This document shows positions 27,702 through 37,137 of a stretch of DNA of 64,000 bases, piece after piece; position 1 is the first letter of the stretch; the number at the start of each line of letters is the position of its first letter. The DNA is from Clostridia bacterium (GTDB lineage: Bacteria > Bacillota > Clostridia > Christensenellales > Aristaeellaceae). The notes beneath the pieces were generated by a model. That model was not told the DNA's origin. It worked only from the letters and a program-made list of their open reading frames with translations, and did no database searches. The stretch is taken from assembly GCA_017397895.1 (NCBI GenBank), contig JAFQHP010000020.1:1-64000 (forward strand), written 5' to 3'. The position numbers were made by a program, and so were the translations under genes.

Positions 27702-28268
27702 ATGCAGATTGCGGATATTTTGCTGCTGGCGGTGGGGCTGAGCATGGATGCCTTTGCGGTGGCGGTGTGCAAGGGCCTGGCGCTGAAAAAAATCGATCTG
27801 AAAAACGCAGGCACGGTGGGCCTTTGGTTTGGCGGCTTTCAGGCGCTGATGCCCCTGATCGGCTATTTCATTGCGGCGCTGTTTGCCGACAGCATCAAGG
27901 CGGTGGACCATTGGGTGGCCTTTGTGCTGCTTTCTTTGATCGGCGGCAATATGATCAGGGAGGCCTTCAGCGGCGGCGAAGAGGAAGCGGATGCGGCCCT
28001 TTCCGTCAGGGCTATGCTGCCCATGGCCGTTGCCACCTCCATTGACGCCATGGCGGTGGGGGTCACCTTTGCCTTCACCGGCACCTATGTGAACATCTGG
28101 GTGAGCGTAATGATCATCGGGGTTACCACCTGCCTGCTTTCCATGATCGGGGTGAAGGTGGGCAGCGTGTTCGGCGCCAGGTATGAAAAGAAGGCAGAAA
28201 TTCTGGGCGGCGTGATTCTGATTTTGCTGGGGCTGAAAATTTTGCTGGAGCATCTGGGGGTATTGTAA
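27702..28268 (+). CDS. mntP: Manganese efflux pump MntP
   Basis: A 188-residue, six-helix membrane protein that exports Mn2+. It shows the paired repeats of the family with conserved acidic residues: VGLSMDAFAVAVCKGL near the start and ATSIDAMAVGVTFAF in the second half. AAGGAGG precedes ATG 27702 at 8 bases; an in-frame ATG at 27684 overlaps that site and is rejected. The Mn riboswitch directly upstream corroborates function. Confidence 0.95.
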   Translation: MQIADILLLAVGLSMDAFAVAVCKGLALKKIDLKNAGTVGLWFGGFQALMPLIGYFIAALFADSIKAVDHWVAFVLLSLIGGNMIREAFSGGEEEADAALSVRAMLPMAVATSIDAMAVGVTFAFTGTYVNIWVSVMIIGVTTCLLSMIGVKVGSVFGARYEKKAEILGGVILILLGLKILLEHLGVL

Positions 28269-28280
28269 GCAAAATTTCCG

Positions 28281-28309
28281 TTGACTTTTTTGCGTTTTCA
28301 TCGTATGAT
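28281..28309 (+). promoter_or_regulatory. metG promoter
   Basis: TTGACT (28281-28286), 17-base spacer, TATGAT (28304-28309), directly ahead of the T-box leader. Confidence 0.85.
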
Positions 28310-28315
28310 GATGGG

Positions 28316-28555
28316 CAGATGCAAAGAAGGAGAGAGTACCGCCATTCCTTCGTCCGAAAGAGAGCTGCGCAAGGTGAAAGGCAGCGGCGGAGGGGGCGGG
28401 AACATGGCTCCGGAGCATGGGAGGGCAAGCATGTTCAGCCTTCTCCGGCCGCACCGATATCTGCGATGAATGAAGGTGTTTCTTTTTGAAACACGAATCA
28501 GGGTGGTACCGCGTATTATCACGCCCCTGTGCTGAAAGGCGCAGAGGCGTTTTTC
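28316..28555 (+). promoter_or_regulatory. T-box leader of metG with terminator
   Basis: The canonical T-box AATCAGGGTGGTACCGCG lies at 28496-28513. Stem I starts around GAAGGAGAGAGTA (about 28325) and closes with CCTTCTCC (28439-28446). The candidate specifier is ATG at 28431-28433, consistent with methionine. A terminator follows (28521-28550, ACGCC..GGCGT stem, then T5). Uncharged tRNA-Met is expected to pair with the T-box and allow read-through. This accounts for the 323 bases between mntP and metG. Confidence 0.92.
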
Positions 28556-28591
28556 ATTTCATTCCGAATGACCTGAAGGAGGAACCTGAAA

Positions 28592-30610
28592 ATGTGTGAC
28601 AACTGCAAAAAGCCCTACTACATCACAACCCCCATCTACTATCCCTCCGGCAATATGCACATCGGCCACACCTACACCACCGTGGCTGCCGATGCCATGA
28701 CCCGCTTCAAGAAAATGACGGGCTATGACGCCTATTTCCTCACCGGTACCGACGAGCACGGCCAGAAGATTGAACAGAAGGCCGCCGAGGCGGGCGTGAC
28801 CCCCAAGGAATATGTGGACAAGATCGTGGCCAACACCAAGGATTTGTGGAAATTGATGAACATCGAATACGATGATTTCATCCGCACCACCGACGAACGC
28901 CACGAAAAGATCGTGCAGAAGATCTTCCGCCAGTTCTATGAACAGGGGGATATTTACAAGGCTTCCTACGAAGGCCAGTACTGCACCCCCTGCGAATCCT
29001 TCTGGACCGCCAGCCAGCTGGTGGAAAAGGACGGCGTGAAGGTGTGCCCCGACTGCGGCCGCCCCACGGAACTGGTGACCGAAGAAAGCTATTTCTTCCG
29101 CATGAGCAAGTATCAGGACTGGCTGATTGAATACATCGAAAGCCATCCCGATTTCATCCAGCCCGCCAGCCGTGCCAATGAAATGATCAACAATTTCCTC
29201 AAGCCGGGTCTTCAGGACCTGTGTGTTTCCCGCACCAGCTTCAAGTGGGGCGTGCCGGTGGATTTTGACCCCAAGCATGTGGTGTATGTGTGGATCGACG
29301 CCCTGTCCAACTACATCACCGCCCTGGGCTACGGCACCGAAAACGACCAGCTGATGCAGAAATACTGGCCCGCCAATGTGCATCTGGTGGGCAAGGAAAT
29401 TGTCCGCTTCCACACCATCTACTGGCCCATCATGCTCCATGCCCTGGGGCTTCCCCTGCCCAAGCAGGTGTTTGCCCACGGCTGGCTGCTCTTTGGCAAT
29501 GACAAAATGAGCAAATCCAAGGGCAATGTGCAGTATGCCCAGCCCATTGTAGCCCGCTATGGCTGCGATGCCCTGCGGTATTACCTGCTGCGTGAAATGC
29601 CCTTTGGCGCCGACGGCAACTACACCAACGAAGCCTTCCTCACCCGCATGAATGCCGACCTGGCCAACGACCTGGGCAACCTGGTGTCCCGCACCGTGGC
29701 CATGATCGAAAAGTATTTCGACGGCGTGATCCCCGCCTGGACGGATGCGGTGGACGAAACTGTGGACAAGCCCCTGCATGAACACTGCGCCGCCCTGCCC
29801 CAGCTGGTGGAAGCCCAGATGGACAAATTGCAGTACAGCCAGGCCCTTGCTGAAATCTGGAAGGTGATCGGCGAGTGCAACAAGTACATCGACCTCACCC
29901 AGCCCTGGGTGCTGGGCAAGGACCCCGAAAAGAAGGAGAGGCTGGCCAACGTGCTGCATACCCTGGCGGAATGTGTGCGCTATGTGGCGGTGCTCATCTA
30001 TCCCTTCATGCCCACCACCCCCGAACGCATTTTCCAGCAGCTGGGCGTTCAGGACGACAGCCTGAAAACCTGGGAATCCCTTGACCAGTACGGCAAGCTG
30101 CCCCAAGGCACCAAGGTGCAAAAGGGTGAAGCGCTGTTCCCCCGCATTGACATCAAAAAAGAGCTGGAGGAGTTGAACCCCCAGCCCAAGGAAGAAAAGA
30201 AGCCCGAAAAGAAGGAACAGAAGGCCGAAAAGAAGCAGGAAAAGAAGGAAAAGAAAGTGGAAATTCCCGAAGGCTGTATCGCATTCCAGGACTTTGAAAA
30301 GATCCAGCTGCGGGTGGCCAAGGTGTGCGCCTGCGAACGAGTGGAAAAGAGCGAAAAGCTGCTGAAATTCGACCTGGACCTGGGAACCGAGCACCGCACC
30401 GTGCTTTCCGGTATTGCCAAGTGGCATAACCCGGAAGAACTGATTGGCAAGAACCTGGTATTGCTTGCCAACCTGGCCCCCCGGAAGATCATGGGCATTG
30501 AAAGCCAGGGCATGCTGCTGTCCGCCGTGAAGGTGAACGAAGACGGCACGGAAACCCTGCGCCTCCTCACTGCCGATGCCATGATGCCTGCCGGCGCCGA
30601 AATCGGCTAA
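28592..30610 (+). CDS. metG: Methionyl-tRNA synthetase
   Basis: Charges tRNA-Met. The 672-residue class I enzyme has HIGH (residues 23-26, MHIGHTYT), a zinc site C-T-P-C and C-P-D-C (Cys131, 134, 152, 155), KMSKS at about 305-309, and a C-terminal tRNA-binding (EMAP-like) domain from about 560, joined by a long Lys/Glu-rich linker. It is controlled by the T-box leader upstream. RBS AAGGAGG precedes ATG 28592. Confidence 0.98.
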   Translation: MCDNCKKPYYITTPIYYPSGNMHIGHTYTTVAADAMTRFKKMTGYDAYFLTGTDEHGQKIEQKAAEAGVTPKEYVDKIVANTKDLWKLMNIEYDDFIRTTDERHEKIVQKIFRQFYEQGDIYKASYEGQYCTPCESFWTASQLVEKDGVKVCPDCGRPTELVTEESYFFRMSKYQDWLIEYIESHPDFIQPASRANEMINNFLKPGLQDLCVSRTSFKWGVPVDFDPKHVVYVWIDALSNYITALGYGTENDQLMQKYWPANVHLVGKEIVRFHTIYWPIMLHALGLPLPKQVFAHGWLLFGNDKMSKSKGNVQYAQPIVARYGCDALRYYLLREMPFGADGNYTNEAFLTRMNADLANDLGNLVSRTVAMIEKYFDGVIPAWTDAVDETVDKPLHEHCAALPQLVEAQMDKLQYSQALAEIWKVIGECNKYIDLTQPWVLGKDPEKKERLANVLHTLAECVRYVAVLIYPFMPTTPERIFQQLGVQDDSLKTWESLDQYGKLPQGTKVQKGEALFPRIDIKKELEELNPQPKEEKKPEKKEQKAEKKQEKKEKKVEIPEGCIAFQDFEKIQLRVAKVCACERVEKSEKLLKFDLDLGTEHRTVLSGIAKWHNPEELIGKNLVLLANLAPRKIMGIESQGMLLSAVKVNEDGTETLRLLTADAMMPAGAEIG

Positions 30611-30622
30611 AAAGGAATACTT

Positions 30623-30652
30623 GCTGCCGTACGTTTGTGCGGCAGCTTTTTT
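30623..30652 (+). terminator. Terminator of metG
   Basis: GCTGCCG (30623-30629) pairs with CGGCAGC (30640-30646), followed by six T residues, 13 bases past the metG stop. Confidence 0.9.
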
Positions 30653-31373
30653 ATCCGATTCTTTGAATATGGTACCAGTATCCCTCCCGGAAGCGGTAGC
30701 CGGGCAGGGGGACCGGGGGCCGCAAGGGGTTGCCGGGCACGGCGAAAAAAAGGGCGGTTATGCGGCTGCCCTTCGTTTGATACCCCAGCACCGTAAAAGG
30801 AACGGCCGGGGAAGCGGAAGAACACTTCCTGCAGCGAAAGCCGGGCAGGGCAAAGGGGACAAAAGGGGCGCCTTTTGCCATTTCATCGGCCAGCTGCTGC
30901 ATACCGGAGGGCCAGGAAAGAGCGGGCAGGGAAGCGGCCGGAGGGGCGGAGGCGTGGGGCGGGGGAGCGGGAATAAATTCGGAATTTTCCAGTTCTGCTG
31001 ACGGGGGAGCAGCTGCGGAAGTAACGACCTCCGGCGGCGGTTCGGGAGAGCGTGTTTCCTGGGGCGTGGGCGGCTGTTTTTTGGGCAGCAGGGAAAGGGC
31101 GCGGAAATAGCCCGCTTCCTCCCCTTCCCACAAAAGGAGCCTTTGGTTTTCATCGCACAGAAAGAAAAAGCCGTCGTGGGGGCAGGAAAGGGAGAGGCCG
31201 CCGGAAAGATCGGTTTTCAGGGAGGAAACCGGTTTGCCCAGGCAATACAGGGTGCAAAGCAGATGGGGCATAAGGCCGCGGCAGGTGATGTGCACGGCGT
31301 TTCCCAGAGTGCGGATATGGCCGCTTTCCTTTCCCCGGCCTTGCATGAAGCGAAAAGAGAAGGATGGGTTCAT
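30651..31373 (-). CDS. Uncharacterised protein with a proline-rich linker
   Basis: A 240-residue protein without signal peptide or membrane helix. The N-terminal half (1-115) has two cysteine-containing strands and reads like a small beta domain (MNPSFSFRFMQGRGKESGHI; CPHDGFFFLCDENQRLLLWE). The middle (about 120-165) is Pro/Ala-rich. The C terminus has CRKC and ends GYRFREGYWYHIQRIG. I do not recognise a family. ATG 31373 lies 7 bases from AAGGAGG; the ATG two codons earlier touches the site. Its 3' end meets the metG terminator. Confidence 0.7.
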   Translation of the reverse strand: MNPSFSFRFMQGRGKESGHIRTLGNAVHITCRGLMPHLLCTLYCLGKPVSSLKTDLSGGLSLSCPHDGFFFLCDENQRLLLWEGEEAGYFRALSLLPKKQPPTPQETRSPEPPPEVVTSAAAPPSAELENSEFIPAPPPHASAPPAASLPALSWPSGMQQLADEMAKGAPFVPFALPGFRCRKCSSASPAVPFTVLGYQTKGSRITALFFAVPGNPLRPPVPLPGYRFREGYWYHIQRIG

Positions 31374-31420
31374 TGGCATGCCTCCTTTTTTTCTATGGGT
31401 ATGCAATTGCTGTCGCCGCA

Positions 31421-31449
31421 TTGCCTTTCTGCGGTTTTTCCGATATAAT
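31421..31449 (+). promoter_or_regulatory. surE promoter
   Basis: TTGCCT (31421-31426), 17-base spacer, TATAAT (31444-31449), 31 bases before the surE start codon. Confidence 0.8.
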
Positions 31450-31480
31450 GAAAAGGAAAGAAAGCAAGGAGGCTGGGTTC

Positions 31481-32251
31481 ATGCGCATTTTGATTACCAA
31501 TGACGACGGCATCGGGGCGGAGGGCATCCGGGCTTTGGCCCAGGCTGCCATGGAAAGGGGCCATGAGGTGCTCATCAGTGCGCCTGCCTCCCAGTGCAGC
31601 GCCAACAGCCAGCACATCACCCTCAGCCATCCTTTGATGGTGCGTCAAGTGAAATGGGAGGGGGCCTGGGCCTTTGCCGTGGAGGGCACCCCCTGCGACT
31701 GCGTGCGGCTGGGGCCGTTTCTGACGGAAAACAAGCATTTTGATTTTTGCCTGTCCGGCATCAACCGGGGGGACAACACCGGCTCCGCCGTTTATTACAG
31801 CGGCACGGCAGCTGCCGCCCGGGAAGCGGTGATGACCTACATCCCCGCCATGGCGGTTTCCATCGTGCGGGGGGCGGACTGGGATATGTATCTCCATCTG
31901 GCAAGGAAAGCGGTGGAGTTGGCGGAAAAATTCCAGGGGGAAACAATGCCCCGCTTTACCTTCATCAACCTCAATGCCCCCCTGCTGCCGCCTGAAGAAA
32001 TGAAGGAAATGGTGCTCTGCCCCCTGTCAAAGGGATACTTCCTGGATACCTACCAAAGGCGGGAAAGCCCGGCGGGGCAAACCTATTACTGGGTGGAGGA
32101 AGTGGACACCGCCGATTTGCCCATTGAGCCTGCGGAACCCGGCACGGACCGGTTTTTCTTGCAAGAAGGGCACATAACTTGCAGTTTTGTGGGCCATTTC
32201 GGGGATGAAAATGGAAAATATGCAGAAAAAATGCAGGAATTGCTGAAATAA
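31481..32251 (+). CDS. surE: 5'/3'-nucleotidase SurE
   Basis: Metal-dependent phosphatase acting on nucleoside monophosphates and short polyphosphates. The 256-residue protein shows the invariant N terminus MRILITNDDGIGAEGI, PASQCSANSQHIT, the SGINRGDNTG-type metal/phosphate motif and YSGTAAAAREA. AAGGAGG lies 8 bases before ATG 31481; longer in-frame upstream readings lack support. Confidence 0.96.
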   Translation: MRILITNDDGIGAEGIRALAQAAMERGHEVLISAPASQCSANSQHITLSHPLMVRQVKWEGAWAFAVEGTPCDCVRLGPFLTENKHFDFCLSGINRGDNTGSAVYYSGTAAAAREAVMTYIPAMAVSIVRGADWDMYLHLARKAVELAEKFQGETMPRFTFINLNAPLLPPEEMKEMVLCPLSKGYFLDTYQRRESPAGQTYYWVEEVDTADLPIEPAEPGTDRFFLQEGHITCSFVGHFGDENGKYAEKMQELLK

Positions 32252-32253
32252 AC

Positions 32254-32282
32254 TTGCAAATCCATGCCCGCTTTCGTATAAT
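32254..32282 (+). promoter_or_regulatory. Promoter of the RpiR-family regulator gene
   Basis: TTGCAA (32254-32259), 17-base spacer, TATAAT (32277-32282), 32 bases before the start codon. Confidence 0.8.
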
Positions 32283-32314
32283 ATGTGCAGCCTGAAGCAA
32301 GGAAGGGATGCACC

Positions 32315-33181
32315 ATGGAAAACAAACACGATCTGATTGAGCGGCTGAACCTGAGCGGCAAGAAGCTGAGCAAAAGCCACCGGCTGATCGCTGACTATAT
32401 TGTGGATCATTACGACAAGGCCGTCTTCATGACGGCAGCTACCCTGGGGGAAATTGTGGGGGTCAGCGAAAGCACGGTGGTGCGGTTTGCGGTGGCCCTT
32501 GGGTATGAGGGTTATCCCCAGCTGCAGCATTCCCTGCAGGAACTGGTGCGCCACCGGCTGACGGCGGTGCAGCGCTTTGAAATGAGCAGCGATATGGACG
32601 AAAACGCGGTGCTGTCCACGGTGCTCAAGGCGGACATGATGAACATCCGCCACACCGCCGACGCCATCGACGAAAAGGCCTTTTCCGATGTGGTGAGCAA
32701 AATGCTCTCCGCCCGCACCATCTATATCCTGGGGCTTCGGTCCGCTGCGCCCCTGGCCCAGTTTTTTGCCTATTACCTCAGCTTTATTTTTGACGATGTG
32801 CGGCTGGTGGCTGCCTCCAGCACCGACGTGTTTGAGGCCATTGCCCGTATCCGCAAGGAGGACGTGCTGATTGGCATCAGTTTCCCCCGCTATTCCACCC
32901 GCACCCTGGAAGCCATGCGCTTTGCCCATGAGTGCGGCGCTCAGGTGGTGGGCATTACTGACGGGCTGATGAGCCCCCTTTACCGCCAGGCAGACGTATG
33001 CCTGACGGCCCGGACGGATATGGCTTCCTTTGTGGATTCGCTGGTGGCGCCCCTGTCTTTGGTGAATGCGCTGCTGGTGGCCCTGGCCATGAAGAAGCGG
33101 GAAGACTTGAGCCGGCATTTTGAAAAACTGGAAGGAATTTGGGATGCATACCGCATTTACACCAACCGGGAAAACCAATGA
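32315..33181 (+). CDS. MurR/RpiR family transcriptional regulator
   Basis: A 288-residue regulator with an N-terminal RpiR helix-turn-helix (about 1-77; SHRLIADYIVDHYDKAVFMT, LGEIVGVSESTVVRFAVALGY) and a C-terminal SIS sugar-phosphate-binding domain (about 110-245; TIYILGLRSAAPLAQF, GISFPRYSTRTLEAMRFA). Such proteins sense phosphosugars. No sugar operon is adjacent; it overlaps the downstream flavoprotein gene by 38 bases, so its target cannot be read from context. Confidence 0.92.
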   Translation: MENKHDLIERLNLSGKKLSKSHRLIADYIVDHYDKAVFMTAATLGEIVGVSESTVVRFAVALGYEGYPQLQHSLQELVRHRLTAVQRFEMSSDMDENAVLSTVLKADMMNIRHTADAIDEKAFSDVVSKMLSARTIYILGLRSAAPLAQFFAYYLSFIFDDVRLVAASSTDVFEAIARIRKEDVLIGISFPRYSTRTLEAMRFAHECGAQVVGITDGLMSPLYRQADVCLTARTDMASFVDSLVAPLSLVNALLVALAMKKREDLSRHFEKLEGIWDAYRIYTNRENQ

Positions 33182-34415
33182 TGTGCTTGTGATTGGCGGC
33201 GGCGCAGCCGGGATGATGGCTGCGCTGTTTGCTGCGCAGGAAGGTGCCCGGGTAACGCTTGTGGAAAAGAACGAAAAGCTGGGGAAGAAGATTTACATCA
33301 CCGGTAAGGGCCGCTGCAACGTGACCAACCGTTGCGATGTGGATACCTTTTTGCAGAATGTGCCCCGGAACCCACGCTTTTTGTACAGCGCCCTGCGGCT
33401 GATGAACCCGGATGATCTGCTGGCCCTCCTGGCTGCATACGGCTGCGAAACCAAGGTGGAAAGGGGAAGGCGGGCCTTTCCTGTGTCCGACAAGGCCAGC
33501 GACGTGACAAAAGCCCTGGAAAAAGCCCTGCGGCAAAGCGGCGTGCGGGTGCAGCTGAACACCTGCGTGAAGGGCCTTGTGAAGGACGAAAACGGCATCT
33601 GCGCCGTGGAAACGGATAAAGGCACATGGCACTGCAAAGCGGTGATTGTGTGCACCGGCGGCGTATCCTACCCCTCCACCGGCTCCACCGGGGACGGGTA
33701 TCAGTTTGCGGAAAAGATGGGGCTGAAGGTGACGGAAAGAAAGCCTTCCCTGGTGGGGCTTCTGACAAAAGAAGCCTGGCCCATGCAGCTGCAGGGGCTG
33801 ACGCTGAAAAACATTTGCCTAACAGGCACCTGTTGTGGTAAAATAATATACTCGGAGCAGGGAGAGATGCTGTTCACTCATTTCGGGGTATCGGGCCCCT
33901 TGGTGATCGAGCTTTCCTCCCACTTGCCGGACAAGGGCGAAACTGCCTTTTTCCTGGATCTGAAGCCCGGCCTTTCCAGTGAGCAATTGGACGCCCGGCT
34001 GCAAAGAGAAATCAAGGCGGCGGGTAAAAAGCAATTGAACTCCATCCTGCAGACGCTGCTGCCCCAGCGGATGGCTCCGGTTTTTGCGGCTGTCTGCCAG
34101 CTGGACGGCACAAAAGTGTGCAGCCAGGTGACGGGGAAGGAACGCAGCCTGATTGCCCAAACGCTGAAAAAACTGCCGCTGACGGTCAAAGGCACCCGGC
34201 CCATTGCCGAAGCCATTGTGACAAGGGGCGGCGTGGACGTGAAGGGCATTGCCCCCGGCACCATGGCGGCGAAAAATATACCGGGCTTGTATTTTGCCGG
34301 GGAAGTGGTGGACGTGGACGCCCACACCGGCGGCTATAATTTGCAGATTGCCTTTTCCACCGGCGCACTGGCCGGCCAAAGCGCTGCAAGATTTATCAAA
34401 GATAGGAATGAATGA
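33144..34415 (+). CDS. HI0933-family NAD(P)/FAD-dependent oxidoreductase
   Basis: A 423-residue flavoprotein of the HI0933/YhiN/BaiN type. Rossmann FAD motif VIGGGAAGMMAALFAAQEGA near residue 15, then EKNEKLGKKIYITGKGRCNVTN, GGVSYPSTGSTGDGY and the closing YFAGEVVDVDAHTGGYNLQ. Substrate unknown; some members reduce bile-acid intermediates or act on lipids. ATG 33144 with GGAAGGAA upstream is inside the end of the RpiR-family gene, implying coupling. Confidence 0.92.
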   Translation: MHTAFTPTGKTNDVLVIGGGAAGMMAALFAAQEGARVTLVEKNEKLGKKIYITGKGRCNVTNRCDVDTFLQNVPRNPRFLYSALRLMNPDDLLALLAAYGCETKVERGRRAFPVSDKASDVTKALEKALRQSGVRVQLNTCVKGLVKDENGICAVETDKGTWHCKAVIVCTGGVSYPSTGSTGDGYQFAEKMGLKVTERKPSLVGLLTKEAWPMQLQGLTLKNICLTGTCCGKIIYSEQGEMLFTHFGVSGPLVIELSSHLPDKGETAFFLDLKPGLSSEQLDARLQREIKAAGKKQLNSILQTLLPQRMAPVFAAVCQLDGTKVCSQVTGKERSLIAQTLKKLPLTVKGTRPIAEAIVTRGGVDVKGIAPGTMAAKNIPGLYFAGEVVDVDAHTGGYNLQIAFSTGALAGQSAARFIKDRNE

Positions 34416-34418
34416 ACC

Positions 34419-35369
34419 ATGCAGTATATTGTTCTGGATCTGGAATGGAACCAGCCTATATCCTATAACTCCGCCGCATATAAAAGTGTGGGCGGCAAAT
34501 TGCTGTTCGAACTGATCCAGATTGGCGCAGTGAAGGTGGACGAAAAGATGCAGGTGGTGGATTCCTTCAGCCAGCTCATCTGCCCCCAGCAGTACCTGAA
34601 GCTGCACCCCCGCATTGCCCGCATCACCCACATCTCCCAGGAGGATCTGATGGGTGCGCCGGAATTCAACGAAGCGGTGCAGGCCTTTTCCGACTGGTGC
34701 GGCGAGGATTATGTATTGCTCACCTGGGGCTGCGACGACGTTTCCGTGCTGGACCAGAACATGACCTTCTTCCAGTGCGAAACGAAGCTGAGCAAAGTGT
34801 ATGACATTCAGCAGCTTTTCGGCCGGGTGATCGGCAACAGCAAGGAACGCAAGGGCCTCAAGGCGGCCATGGAGCATTTTGAAATTGAGCCGGACGAAGA
34901 AAACATGCCCTTCCATAACGCCGTCAACGACGCCTATTATACGGCGCTGGTGTTTGCAAAGCTGCCCGACCCCAGGCAGGTGCTGGAATTCCCCCTGGCC
35001 CCCAGGAAACTGCAGCATCTGGACCGGAAAAAGAAGGAATGTCAGGCTATTTTGCGGGTGCGCAGCGTGAAGGACGCGCTGCAATCCTCCGCCGCCATGA
35101 AGCCCCCCTGCCCCGCCTGCGGCAAGAAGCTGGAGGTGAAGGAAGGGTATGTGAAGCAGGGCGAAAACAAGTACATGGCGCTGGCGGATTGCCCCCAGCA
35201 CGGCCTTGCCTTCTTTAAGCTTTCTTTCGGCAAGAACGATGACGGCAAGCGGATCATGACCCGGGCCGCCTCCCTTTCCGATGAGCAGAGCCCGGCCTAT
35301 GTAAATACCAAGCATTTGCAGTGGCAGCAGAAAATGGCGCTGCAGCAGGCTGCGGAAGAAAAAGAATAA
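34419..35369 (+). CDS. DEDDh-type 3'-5' exonuclease with C-terminal zinc-ribbon-like region
   Basis: A 316-residue exonuclease. Active-site acids in YIVLDLEWNQ (Asp7, Glu9), WGCDDVSVLDQN (about 106-115) and the final HNAVNDAYYTA (about 166-176). The exonuclease fold covers about 1-185. The C-terminal part carries CPACGKKL and CPQHG, a likely zinc ribbon. Family members trim RNA or DNA ends; the specific target is unknown. It follows the flavoprotein by 3 bases. Confidence 0.88.
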   Translation: MQYIVLDLEWNQPISYNSAAYKSVGGKLLFELIQIGAVKVDEKMQVVDSFSQLICPQQYLKLHPRIARITHISQEDLMGAPEFNEAVQAFSDWCGEDYVLLTWGCDDVSVLDQNMTFFQCETKLSKVYDIQQLFGRVIGNSKERKGLKAAMEHFEIEPDEENMPFHNAVNDAYYTALVFAKLPDPRQVLEFPLAPRKLQHLDRKKKECQAILRVRSVKDALQSSAAMKPPCPACGKKLEVKEGYVKQGENKYMALADCPQHGLAFFKLSFGKNDDGKRIMTRAASLSDEQSPAYVNTKHLQWQQKMALQQAAEEKE

Positions 35370-35379
35370 TCAGCAACAA

Positions 35380-35429
35380 AAGGGGCCGCCTTTCCCGAGA
35401 CGGGAGGGGGTGTGCCCCTTGCTTTTTTT
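35380..35429 (+). terminator. Terminator after the exonuclease gene
   Basis: AAGGGGC (35380-35386) pairs with GCCCCTT (35414-35420), with an inner TTTCCCG/CGGGAGG stem, then seven T residues. It ends 17 bases before the next start codon, so it also forms the leader of the kinase gene and could serve as an attenuator. Confidence 0.8.
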
Positions 35430-35445
35430 CATGGAGGGAAACAAA

Positions 35446-37101
35446 ATGAAAATTTCCATGCTGGGAAGAGAAAAAGAATATGATAACAGCCGCTGCCCCG
35501 TATCGGTGTTCCGGGCGGTGATGGACCTGGCCCCGGAATACCGCACCTGGGCCCTGGGGTGTTTTTGCGGCGGGCAGGCGCTGGAACTGAGTGAAATCCT
35601 GACGGAGGACTGCGCCCTGCACCCCATCACCTTCCATAACGAAGAGGGCAGGCGCATTTATGAGCGCACCCTTCGGTTTGTGCTGCTATTGGCCGTACGG
35701 CGGCTGTATGGGAAGGGATGCCATGTGCGCATTGAACATTCCATCGGCTACGGGGTGTATATGCGTTTTCTGGACCGGGATGCGGATGAAGAAACGGTGG
35801 CCGCCCTGGAAAAGGAAATGCAGCGCATTGTGAAGGAGGATCTGCCCTTCACCAAAGAAAAATGGACCCGGGAGGAGGCCATCCGCTATTTTGCAGGGGA
35901 AGGGATGGAGGAAAAGGCAAAGCTGCTTTCCTTCCGACCCTATGATTATTTCAATGTGTACAAATGCGGGGGCATGGCGGAATATTTTTACGGCGCCATG
36001 CTGCCCTCCACTGCCTATGCCCGGGTGTTCCGGCTGAAATACCACGCCCCCGGCATGGTGCTGCAGCTTCCTTCCCCTCAGGATATGCTTCAGCCCGCTC
36101 CCTTTGTGGAAAGAGAAAAGCACCTGAAAGTGTTTGCCCAAAGCAACCGCTGGTGCGATATTCTGGGCTGCAAAAACGCCGCCGACCTCAACGACATGAC
36201 GGTGGGCGGAAAGCTGCGGGAATTCATCCGGGTGAACGAAGCGCTGCACGATAAATCCATTGCCGATATTGCCGACGGCATTGCCCAAAAAGGCGCCCGG
36301 GCGGTGTTTGTGGCGGGGCCCTCCTCCAGCGGCAAAACCACCTTCTCCAACCGGCTGTGCATCCATCTGAAGGTGCTGGGCAAAAAGCCCCGGCTCATCT
36401 CCCTGGACGATTTTTACCGGGACCAGCACACCCTGCCCAAAGAAGCGGACGGCAAGCCCGACCTGGAGGCCCTCACTGCCCTGGATGTTGCTTACTTCGG
36501 GGAATGCATGCGGAAATTGCTTTCCGGGGAAGAGGCGCAGATGCCCCGTTTTGATTTTTCCATCAAAATGCGCAGCCCCCGGTATACCCCCATGCGGTTG
36601 TGTGACGGGGAGATTCTGGTGGTGGAGGGTATTCACGGGCTGAACCCAGAAATGCACAAAGGGCTGGATGAAAAACTGATTGCCAGGGTGTACATCAGCG
36701 AATTGACCTGTCTGAATCTGGATAACCACAACCGCATCCGCACCACCGACGCCCGGCTGCTTCGCCGCATCGTGCGGGACAATCAGTTCCGCTCAACGCC
36801 GCCGGAAGAAACCCTGCAGATGTGGAACAGCGTGCGCAGGGGCGAAGAAAAGTGGATTTTCCCCTATCAGGAGCAGGCAGATTTTGTGTTCAATTCCGCC
36901 CTGCATTACGAACTGCCGGTGCTGAAACGATACGCCTATGACCTGTTGATGCGCATCCCGCCGGAAAATCCCAATTATCTGGCGGCGCGGCGGCTGCTGA
37001 AAATCCTGCATTATCTTCTGCCGGCGGCGGAGGACGTGCTGCAGGAAATTCCGCCCCTGTCACTGCTGCGGGAATTCATCGGCGGCTGCACATTCTATTG
37101 A
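35446..37101 (+). CDS. Uridine kinase-like protein with ThrRS-type N-terminal domain
   Basis: A 551-residue protein. The N-terminal part (about 1-230) resembles the TGS/second additional domain of threonyl-tRNA synthetase: beta-rich start MKISMLGREKEYDN and a long alpha/beta region. From about 275 comes a P-loop kinase of the uridine/phosphoribulokinase family with GPSSSGKTTFSNRL (near 290), LDDFYRD, EGIHGLNP and RRIVRDNQFR. Similar fusions are common in Firmicutes and Thermotoga; the substrate is not established. ATG 35446 follows GGAGGG. The C terminus has a helical extension. Confidence 0.87.
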   Translation: MKISMLGREKEYDNSRCPVSVFRAVMDLAPEYRTWALGCFCGGQALELSEILTEDCALHPITFHNEEGRRIYERTLRFVLLLAVRRLYGKGCHVRIEHSIGYGVYMRFLDRDADEETVAALEKEMQRIVKEDLPFTKEKWTREEAIRYFAGEGMEEKAKLLSFRPYDYFNVYKCGGMAEYFYGAMLPSTAYARVFRLKYHAPGMVLQLPSPQDMLQPAPFVEREKHLKVFAQSNRWCDILGCKNAADLNDMTVGGKLREFIRVNEALHDKSIADIADGIAQKGARAVFVAGPSSSGKTTFSNRLCIHLKVLGKKPRLISLDDFYRDQHTLPKEADGKPDLEALTALDVAYFGECMRKLLSGEEAQMPRFDFSIKMRSPRYTPMRLCDGEILVVEGIHGLNPEMHKGLDEKLIARVYISELTCLNLDNHNRIRTTDARLLRRIVRDNQFRSTPPEETLQMWNSVRRGEEKWIFPYQEQADFVFNSALHYELPVLKRYAYDLLMRIPPENPNYLAARRLLKILHYLLPAAEDVLQEIPPLSLLREFIGGCTFY

Positions 37102-37137
37102 TTTTGCCGGCATATCCTTCCCCTGGGAGGGATGCAG

